DNA from: an uncultured Eubacteriales bacterium | GTDB lineage: Bacteria > Bacillota > Clostridia > Oscillospirales > Oscillospiraceae | NCBI GenBank assembly: GCA_900548625.1 | Contig: URLO01000033.1 | Span: 1-27,120 of the forward strand | Length of the DNA stretch: 27,120 nucleotides | Direction: 5' to 3' | Notes under the pieces: generated by a model | Seen by the model: only the letters and a program-made list of their open reading frames with translations | The model's database searches: none | What the model was told of the DNA's origin: nothing | Program-made: the position numbers and the translations under genes | Shown: positions 21,944 to 27,120 of the stretch, piece after piece | How positions within the stretch are numbered: the first letter of the stretch is position 1 | How the letters are laid out: each line of letters opens with the position of its first letter

Positions 21944-22034
21944 TGAGTAGAAATGGCGCGTCAAGTACCGGCTGGATGGGAGGTTGCCACCGGGCGAAGG
22001 GGTTTTCCCCGCGGTGCCATTTTCGCATCCGCTG
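21944..22034 (+). promoter_or_regulatory. tetrahydrofolate (THF) riboswitch upstream of folT
   Basis: The segment follows the THF riboswitch consensus closely. It has GAGTAG, then AAATGGCGCGTCAAGT (P2 5' side), a CCGG-flanked GGATGGGAGGTTGCC loop, and ACCGGGCGAAG. GGGG-TTTT-CCCC (P4 hairpin), GCGGTGCCATTTT (pairs with AAATGGC) and finally CGCATCCGCT complete it. It senses reduced folates and, in known cases, turns off folate transporter or biosynthesis genes. It lies directly ahead of folT and so ties folate uptake and polyglutamylation to the folate pool that the Wood-Ljungdahl pathway uses. Confidence 0.92.
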
Positions 22035-22087
22035 AAGCAAACAGAAATTGTACAGCAGTTTCAAGCTTGTGAAAAATATTGTTTCAA

Positions 22088-22120
22088 CCTCCTCCCATTT
22101 ACAAAATAGGAGGCTTTTTT
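22088..22120 (+). promoter_or_regulatory. expression platform hairpin sequestering the folT ribosome binding site
   Basis: CCTCCT (22088-22093) can pair fully with the folT ribosome binding site AGGAGG (22108-22113). Immediately after the stem comes CTTTTTT and then ATG. The same hairpin could therefore block translation or act as a short intrinsic terminator. Confidence 0.7.
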
Positions 22121-22717
22121 ATGTCTAAAATCACATCTGCTGCGGCTCCCAAGGCCGCCCGCCACTCGATGACCACCCGCACGCTCGCCGGCTGCGCGCT
22201 GCTTGCCGCGATGAGCGTCGTGCTCGCCCGCTTCGTGATCCCCATGCCCGCCGTGGACCAGCGCTTCTCGCTGGAAGCCGTTCCGATCTTCATTGCCGGT
22301 ATGCTCTTTGGGCCGATCCCCGGCGCGCTGGTCGGCTTCTCGGCGGATCTGGTCGGCTGCCTGTTCTCCGGCTACGGCTACAACCCGCTGTTCTGCGTGC
22401 CGCCCATTCTCTACGGTCTGAGCGCAGGTCTGTTCCGTCCGCTCCTTCTGAAGAAGACGACGCCGCTCACCATCGGTCTTTCGTTCCTGCCGCCCGTCGC
22501 GCTCGGCTCCATCCTGTACCAGAGTGCAACACTCGCCTATGTCTACGGCAAGGGCGCTTTCCTGCCGAACTTCCTCGTGAAGCTCAGCACCCGCTCGGTT
22601 CAGTTTGCGATCACGTTCGTTCTGGACGTGCTGGTCGTCTATCTTCTTTATAAGTCCAAGGTCTTCACCGCCGTCCATCTCTGGCCGGCCGCGCAGAAAA
22701 CCGAAGATAAGGAATAA
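22121..22717 (+). CDS. folT: folate ECF transporter S component (FolT)
   Basis: The 198-residue membrane protein (about six spans) binds folate outside and works with the ECF energising module EcfAA'T, which is not in this window. After a basic N-terminus it shows TRTLAGCALLAAMSVVLARF, RFSLEAVPIFIAGMLFGPIPGALVGFSADLVGCLF and GYNPLFCVPPILYGLSAGLFR, typical for folate-family S components. LSTRSVQF also fits. The ATG at 22121 sits seven bases after AGGAGG. An upstream in-frame ATG (22079) lies within the riboswitch expression platform and is rejected. Regulated by the THF riboswitch; folC follows by 44 bases. Confidence 0.93.
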   Translation: MSKITSAAAPKAARHSMTTRTLAGCALLAAMSVVLARFVIPMPAVDQRFSLEAVPIFIAGMLFGPIPGALVGFSADLVGCLFSGYGYNPLFCVPPILYGLSAGLFRPLLLKKTTPLTIGLSFLPPVALGSILYQSATLAYVYGKGAFLPNFLVKLSTRSVQFAITFVLDVLVVYLLYKSKVFTAVHLWPAAQKTEDKE

Positions 22718-22761
22718 TCCCGCGAATTTTTGACAGTTTTTACAGAAGGAAGTCCCAAATC

Positions 22762-24030
22762 ATGACTCTTGATGAAGCTCTGCGTTATATTCATGAGGTT
22801 TGCTGGAAGGGCACCATTCCCGGCCTTGAGCGCATACAAGCGCTTCTGGACGCCATGGGAAACCCCGAACGCAAATGCAAATTCGTCCATGTGACCGGCA
22901 CCAACGGCAAGGGCTCGACCTGCGCGATGGTCGCCTCCATCCTGCGCAAGGCGGGCTACAAGACCGGTCTGTACACCTCGCCGTATCTCATCCGCTTCAA
23001 CGAGCGCATTCAGATCAACGGCGAACAGATCTCCGATGCGGATATCTGCGAGCTGACCGAGTATGTAAAGCCATTCGCGGAATCCATCTTCGAGCGCCCG
23101 ACCGAGTTTGAGATGGTCACAGCCATCGGCTTTGAGTATTTCGCCCGCCACAAGTGTGACATCGTTGTCTGCGAGGTCGGCATGGGCGGCGAGTTCGACG
23201 CGACGAACGTCATCCCGGCGCCGGAGGCTGCCGTGATCTGCAACATCGGTCTCGACCACACCGAAGTGCTGGGCGACACGCTGGAGAAGATCGCCGGCGC
23301 CAAGGCCGGCATCATCAAGCCCGGCTGCGACGCAGTGCTCTACCGTGAGCGTCCGTCGGTCGAGGCGGTGTTCGAGGAACGCTGCAAGGCGCTGAATGCG
23401 CCGCTGCACAAGGCGGATTTCGACTCTCTGCATCTGCTCTCGCACTCGCTCGAGGGTCAGGTCTTTGACTGGGAGCGTTTTCACGCCCTGCGTCTGCCGC
23501 TTCTCGGCGAGCACCAGCTCCACAATGCCGCTGTCGCGCTGACCACGGCGCGCGTGCTTCAAAAGCGCGGCTGGAAGATCACGGACGAGCAGATCCGCGA
23601 GGGCATCGAGTCGGTGCGCTGGCCGGGCAGATTTGAGCTGATGCGCAAGGACCCGATGTTCATCATCGATGGCGGACACAACCCGCAGTGCATTGAGGCA
23701 CTCGTCAAGAACATTCGGGACTACCTTCCCGGCAGGGAGCTGACAGTCCTGACCGGCGTGCTCGGCGACAAGGACTTCCACTGCATGTACCGCGATGTCG
23801 CGCAGTACGCAAAGGAATTCATCACCATCACCCCCGCCAACCCCCGCGCGCTGACGGCCGAGAAGCTGGCTGACTATCTCCGCCAGTTCGGAAAGCCGGT
23901 CACAGCATGTGACGTTGTGGCGGACGGCGTCCGGCTTGCCATCGAGCACGCCGGAAAGGACGGCGTGGTGCTCTGCTACGGCTCGCTTTACATGATCGGC
24001 GACATTGACGCCGCCCTTCAGACGCTCTGA
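22762..24030 (+). CDS. folC: bifunctional folylpolyglutamate / dihydrofolate synthase
   Basis: The 422-residue Mur-ligase-family enzyme adds glutamates to folate, keeping it in the cell and raising affinity of folate enzymes. Motifs are the P-loop VTGTNGKGST (44-53), the TSPYLIRFNERIQINGE segment typical of FolC, VGMGGEFDATN, GLDHTEVLGDTLEKIAGAKAGIIKPG, and the C-terminal IIDGGHNPQC and TGVLGDKD. GGAAGTCCC lies upstream of the ATG. Placed after folT under the same riboswitch, it traps imported folate, which fits a cell with high demand for folate C1 carriers. Confidence 0.96.
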   Translation: MTLDEALRYIHEVCWKGTIPGLERIQALLDAMGNPERKCKFVHVTGTNGKGSTCAMVASILRKAGYKTGLYTSPYLIRFNERIQINGEQISDADICELTEYVKPFAESIFERPTEFEMVTAIGFEYFARHKCDIVVCEVGMGGEFDATNVIPAPEAAVICNIGLDHTEVLGDTLEKIAGAKAGIIKPGCDAVLYRERPSVEAVFEERCKALNAPLHKADFDSLHLLSHSLEGQVFDWERFHALRLPLLGEHQLHNAAVALTTARVLQKRGWKITDEQIREGIESVRWPGRFELMRKDPMFIIDGGHNPQCIEALVKNIRDYLPGRELTVLTGVLGDKDFHCMYRDVAQYAKEFITITPANPRALTAEKLADYLRQFGKPVTACDVVADGVRLAIEHAGKDGVVLCYGSLYMIGDIDAALQTL

Positions 24031-24145
24031 GCCTGCTGCCCCGCAGAAACACGCAATATACACCGGGCGTCCTTTTCTTCCGTTTTAGGATGCTGCCGCA
24101 CGGCGGACATCCGAAGCCACATTCTGACGATAGGAGGCTGACCGA
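24031..24145 (+). other. intergenic gap before the amidohydrolase gene
   Basis: The 115-base gap holds a ribosome binding site (AGGAGG at about 24133) but no convincing promoter or terminator. The downstream genes may be read from the folT promoter or from a weak local start. Confidence 0.4.
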
Positions 24146-25003
24146 ATGGTCGACTGGAGCACCATACCAAAAATCGACGCGCATATCCATCTCATGCCGC
24201 CGGACGTCATCGAAGCCAATCAGGGCTGCGGCGATAAATTTGCGGACTTCGGCAGCGTTTCGGACTATCAGAGGCTGATGGAGCGTTATCACATCAAAGC
24301 CGCCGTCATCATGCCCTTCAATGACCCATATATGCTGTCCATGGACTTTAATATCTCATCCGTGCATGACAATCTGCTGTCCATGTGCACGGGCGGCGGG
24401 CTGTTCTGCTTTGCAGACATCGATGTGCGAAACAGCGCCGCCGAAACGCTTCGGGAACTGGAGCGTGTCATGCAGGAGCGCGCCTTCCTTGGCGTCAAGA
24501 TTCATCCCTCCAACATAGGCTACCCGGTCGACGGAGCCTATTTCCATCCGATCTTTGCCTGGGCCGCCGCAAACGGCGTTCCCGTTGAGATCCATTCCTA
24601 CCCAAGATCCAGCATTCCGGACGACGTCTGCTCGCCGCTGCGTCTCCGGCGCGTGCTGCACGAGCATCCCGGCCTGTGCATGTCCATTGCACATCTCGGT
24701 GGCTTCCAGCACGAGGAGCTTTGCGGACTGGACGCCTATTTTAATTTCTCCGCCGTTCTTCCGGATCTTGTGGAGCGCTGCGGCACGGAACAGGCCAATC
24801 GGATCCTGCGCGCCTTCGGCACGGACCGTCTCATCTTCGCGACGGATTACCCGGACAGCCGCTGTCTGAGACCAGCGCAGATCTATGACCGCTATTTCGA
24901 GCTGCTCGGCAGTATGGACTTCACGCAGGCAGAGGCTGAGCGAATCTGCCGCGAGAACATCAAGAACATGTTGCGGTGCGGCGCAAAAGACGGTATACTA
25001 TAG
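24146..25003 (+). CDS. amidohydrolase-family (PF04909-type) TIM-barrel metal enzyme
   Basis: The 285-residue cytosolic protein has the metal motif DAHIH (residues 11-15), a Lys at VKIHPS near 119, a His in PVEIHSYP near 151, MSIAHLGG near 190 and the late Asp in FATDYPDSR near 240. These are the ligands of amidohydrolase-2 enzymes, which hydrolyse or decarboxylate diverse small molecules. The substrate cannot be read from sequence. ATAGGAGGCTGACCGA precedes the ATG. It lies between folC and rimM with the same orientation; a folate-related role is possible but unproven. Confidence 0.8.
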   Translation: MVDWSTIPKIDAHIHLMPPDVIEANQGCGDKFADFGSVSDYQRLMERYHIKAAVIMPFNDPYMLSMDFNISSVHDNLLSMCTGGGLFCFADIDVRNSAAETLRELERVMQERAFLGVKIHPSNIGYPVDGAYFHPIFAWAAANGVPVEIHSYPRSSIPDDVCSPLRLRRVLHEHPGLCMSIAHLGGFQHEELCGLDAYFNFSAVLPDLVERCGTEQANRILRAFGTDRLIFATDYPDSRCLRPAQIYDRYFELLGSMDFTQAEAERICRENIKNMLRCGAKDGIL

Positions 25004-25032
25004 AAAAAGACACGTTCTCTGGAGGAAACGCG

Positions 25033-25530
25033 ATGAAAAAGCCATTTCTCGAAGCAGGTCAGATCGTCAGCACACATGGCGTGCGCGGTGATGTGAAGGT
25101 CATGCCGTGGGCGGACGACCCGGAATTCCTGCTGGATTTTGATACCGTTTATCTCGGCGGCAAGCCCGTGCGCGTGCAGTCGTGCCGCGTGCAGAAGACC
25201 TGCGTGCTCATGAAGCTCGAGGGCGTCGATGATCTGGACGCCGCCGCACGCCTGCGCGGGCAGACTGTCTCGATCCGGCGCGAGGATGCGGCCCTTCCCG
25301 AAGGCTCCGTGTTCATCGCCGACCTCATCGGCCTGCCCGTCCTCTGTGAGGGCGAGACCATCGGCAAGGTCACGGATATTTTGCAGCGTCCCGGAAACGA
25401 TGTCTACGTCGTGACCGGCGAGCATGAATATCTGATCCCCGGCGTGCCGGAGTTCATTCTGGAGCGCAATCTTGACGCAGGCTATGTCCGCGTCCGGCTG
25501 ATCGAGGGCATGCGGACCGATGAGATTTGA
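25033..25530 (+). CDS. rimM: 16S rRNA processing protein RimM
   Basis: The 165-residue protein helps 30S subunit maturation (binds S19 and the 16S head). It shows the family start FLEAGQIVSTHGVRGDVKV, the first-domain end LRGQTVSIRREDAALPEG, and the PRC-barrel part FIADLIGLPVLCEGETIGKV, IPGVPEFI. The ATG at 25033 has TGGAGGAAACGCG just upstream; the longer frame starts inside the previous gene and is rejected. Its end overlaps trmD by 11 bases. The usual companions rpsP and rplS are not in the window. Confidence 0.95.
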   Translation: MKKPFLEAGQIVSTHGVRGDVKVMPWADDPEFLLDFDTVYLGGKPVRVQSCRVQKTCVLMKLEGVDDLDAAARLRGQTVSIRREDAALPEGSVFIADLIGLPVLCEGETIGKVTDILQRPGNDVYVVTGEHEYLIPGVPEFILERNLDAGYVRVRLIEGMRTDEI

Positions 25531-26311
25531 CATCATGACGCTCTTTCCGGCGGCGGTCGATGCGATGATGCAGGAGAGCATCCTCGGCCGCGCGCAGAAA
25601 AAGGGCCTGATCGAGATACACAGCCACCAGATCCGCGACTACACCACAAACCGCCAGAATCAGGTGGACGACTATCCCTACGGGGGCGGCCGCGGCGCCA
25701 TCATGCAGTGTGACCCGCTGTTCCACTGCTGGAGCGCCATCTGTGACGAGGTCGGCGCGCCGGTACACACCATTTTTCTCTCCCCCTGTGGAAGCGTTTT
25801 CAATCAGGAAAAGGCGCGCCAGCTCCGTGACAGCTTTGAAAACATCATCCTCGTCTGCGGTCACTATGAGGGCATTGACCAGCGCTTCATCGACGAATGC
25901 GTGGATGAGGAGATCTCCGTCGGCGACTTTGTCCTGACCGGCGGCGAGCTGCCTGCGATGTGCATTGCCGATGCGGTCTGCCGTCTGGTTCCGGGCGTTC
26001 TCGGCGACGAGGTCTGCTTCACGGACGAAAGCCACTGGGACGGGCTTCTGGAGTATCCGCAGTATTCCCGCCCCGACGAGTGGCACGGGCTGCGCGTGCC
26101 GGAGGTGCTGCTCTCCGGCAACCACGCTCTTGTCGACCGCTGGCGCAAAAAGCAGGCCATCCTGCGCACCATGCGCTGCCGCCCGGACATGTTCCGAAAG
26201 CTCCGCTTCCCGTATAAGACCCGTGCGGAGAAAAAATTCATCGCTGAATTGGAGGCCGAAGATGAACAGTTCCGAGATCGCGACCCTAAAAACCTGGATC
26301 GAAGCAAGTGA
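25520..26311 (+). CDS. trmD: tRNA (guanine37-N1)-methyltransferase TrmD
   Basis: The 263-residue SPOUT-class enzyme methylates G37 of tRNAs using SAM, preventing frameshifting. Features are MRFDIMTLFP, the YPYGGGRGAIMQ loop, the knot segment ILVCGHYEGIDQRFIDE, SVGDFVLTGGELPAM and YSRPDEWHGLRVPEVLLSGNH. Length is slightly over the common 245 because of a charged C-terminal tail. The start overlaps rimM and the tail overlaps the next gene by 50 bases, indicating tight coupling. Confidence 0.96.
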   Translation: MRFDIMTLFPAAVDAMMQESILGRAQKKGLIEIHSHQIRDYTTNRQNQVDDYPYGGGRGAIMQCDPLFHCWSAICDEVGAPVHTIFLSPCGSVFNQEKARQLRDSFENIILVCGHYEGIDQRFIDECVDEEISVGDFVLTGGELPAMCIADAVCRLVPGVLGDEVCFTDESHWDGLLEYPQYSRPDEWHGLRVPEVLLSGNHALVDRWRKKQAILRTMRCRPDMFRKLRFPYKTRAEKKFIAELEAEDEQFRDRDPKNLDRSK

Positions 26312-26993
26312 CAACATCGTGTTTTTCGGCGGCGCGGGCGTCTCCACCGAATCCGGCATTCCGGATTTCCGGAGCGAGGACGGTCTGTATCACCAGAGGT
26401 TCGACTATCCGCCGGAGCAGATCCTGAGCCACTCGTTTTTCTATCGCCGCACCGAGTATTTCTACCGCTTCTACCGCGAAAAAATGCTCCCGCTGGAGGC
26501 GCAGCCGAACGCCGCGCACCGCAAGCTCGCAGCGCTGGAGCGGGCGGGCAAGCTCCGCGCCGTTGTGACGCAGAACATCGACGGCCTGCACCAGAAGGCC
26601 GGGAGCAGACGCGTGTATGAGCTGCACGGCTCCGTGCTGCGCAATTACTGCACGAAATGCGGGAAATTCTATTCCGCCGAGTTCATCCGTGACAGTGCGG
26701 GCGTGCCGCACTGCACCTGCGGCGGGCTCATCAAGCCGGACGTGGTGCTCTATGAGGAGGGGCTCGACGGCGATACCATTGACGGCGCCATCCGCGCCAT
26801 CTCAGATGCCGAGGTGCTCATCGTTGGCGGCACGTCGCTCACCGTCTACCCGGCGGCCGGGCTGCTGCGCTATTATCGCGGGAACAAGCTGGTCCTCATC
26901 AACCGCGATGAGACGCCGTATGACGGCTATGCACAGCTCGTCTTCCGCGAACCCATCGGTCAGGTACTCAGCCTCGCAGCAGCCGATTTTTAA
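26262..26993 (+). CDS. cobB: NAD-dependent protein deacylase (sirtuin)
   Basis: The 243-residue SIR2-family enzyme removes acyl groups from protein lysines using NAD. Motifs seen are GAGVSTESGIPDFRS (24-38), QNIDGLHQKAGS (104-115), the catalytic His122 in ELHGS and the zinc ligands Cys130, Cys133, Cys151 and Cys153. GGTSLTVYPAAGLL, INRDETPYD also fit. The ATG at 26262 is reached from GGAGGCCGAAG and lies 50 bases inside trmD. It is the last gene before a cluster of hairpins. Because acetyl-CoA-rich cells can acetylate proteins non-enzymatically, a link to the acs pathway is conceivable, but that is inference. Confidence 0.93.
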   Translation: MNSSEIATLKTWIEASDNIVFFGGAGVSTESGIPDFRSEDGLYHQRFDYPPEQILSHSFFYRRTEYFYRFYREKMLPLEAQPNAAHRKLAALERAGKLRAVVTQNIDGLHQKAGSRRVYELHGSVLRNYCTKCGKFYSAEFIRDSAGVPHCTCGGLIKPDVVLYEEGLDGDTIDGAIRAISDAEVLIVGGTSLTVYPAAGLLRYYRGNKLVLINRDETPYDGYAQLVFREPIGQVLSLAAADF

Positions 26994-27011
26994 CCCATGC
27001 GCCCAGATACG

Positions 27012-27110
27012 AACGCTCCCGGCAGCTATGCTGCCGGGAGCGTTGAGCTTGTCAAAAAAGTCTTTTTGACAAGCTCTCAAACGCGAACCGCGTGGCTGGG
27101 TTCGCGTTTG
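27012..27110 (+). terminator. three tandem strong hairpins after the sirtuin gene
   Basis: Hairpin 1 has perfect 15-base arms (27012-27026 and 27030-27044, loop TAT). Hairpin 2 has perfect 14-base arms GAGCTTGTCAAAAA and TTTTTGACAAGCTC (27045-27076, loop AGTC). Hairpin 3 has 13-base arms TCAAACGCGAACC / GGTTCGCGTTTGA (27077-27111). Hairpin 1 or 2 probably ends the folT-to-sirtuin transcript. Hairpin 3 is the second copy of the repeat seen at 21719-21755. Confidence 0.75.
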
Positions 27111-27120
27111 AAAAGGCTGC
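27076..27120 (+). repeat. second copy of the CTCAAACGCGAACC hairpin repeat
   Basis: Compared with 21719-21763, the arms and the GGCT before the right arm are the same, the loop differs at a few bases, and the flank AAGGCTGC is shared. It runs to the window edge, so the repeat may be longer. Confidence 0.75.

Noticed and set aside
1..27120. CRISPR arrays, tRNA or rRNA genes
   Set aside because: No regularly spaced direct repeats, cloverleaf patterns or rRNA-like segments were seen on either strand.

Overview
The window reads as a chromosomal segment of an anaerobic Firmicute, most likely an Oscillospiraceae/Ruminococcaceae-type clostridium. This rests on the moderately high GC content, AGGAGG-type ribosome binding sites, Clostridia-typical families (DUF1576, ECF-type FolT, THF riboswitch) and a Wood-Ljungdahl (acetyl-CoA) gene set. 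The genus cannot be fixed from the sequence alone.

Layout. Positions 1-1650 are a degraded, partly AT-rich accessory scar: the end of one CDS, a small unknown ORF, a broken phage/polymorphic-toxin-type gene and several hairpins. Positions 1653-20770 are almost entirely minus-strand and hold the C1 pathway. In transcription order, by the promoters and terminators I can see, the units are: (1) metF - cooC - acsD - acsC::acsE fusion - terminator; (2) acsB; (3) a short structured RNA unit with its own promoter and terminator; (4) a corrinoid-activator (RACo/ASKHA) gene - DUF3786 - ABC exporter - short trigger factor - hairpin; (5) fhs - fchA - folD - terminator - DUF1576 - zinc-ribbon/DUF2007-like gene. 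Upstream of metF lies a nickel module: a His-rich CooJ-like protein, CooT and an unknown 75-residue protein on the minus strand, divergent from a CsoR/RcnR-family regulator with its own His-rich tail on the plus strand.

From 21.8 kb onward the plus strand carries a THF-riboswitch-controlled folate unit (folT, folC) followed by an amidohydrolase, rimM, trmD and a sirtuin. It ends in a run of strong hairpins, one of which is a repeat also present at 21.7 kb.

Together the genes cover the methyl branch from formate to methyl-THF (fhs, fchA, folD, metF) and methyl transfer to the corrinoid protein (the AcsE domain fused to AcsC, plus AcsD). They also cover acetyl-CoA synthesis (acsB), reductive reactivation of the corrinoid (RACo), nickel handling (CooC, CooT, His-rich protein, CsoR-like sensor) and folate supply (folT, folC). 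Not present here are the CO dehydrogenase catalytic subunit (acsA/cooS), metV and formate dehydrogenase.

The points that seem most novel are: the AcsC-AcsE fusion; a compact three-way-junction RNA between acsB and the activator gene; an identical inverted repeat, CGATA-N6-TATCG, at both the fhs and metF promoters; and a FolD lacking two of the three cyclohydrolase residues next to fchA.
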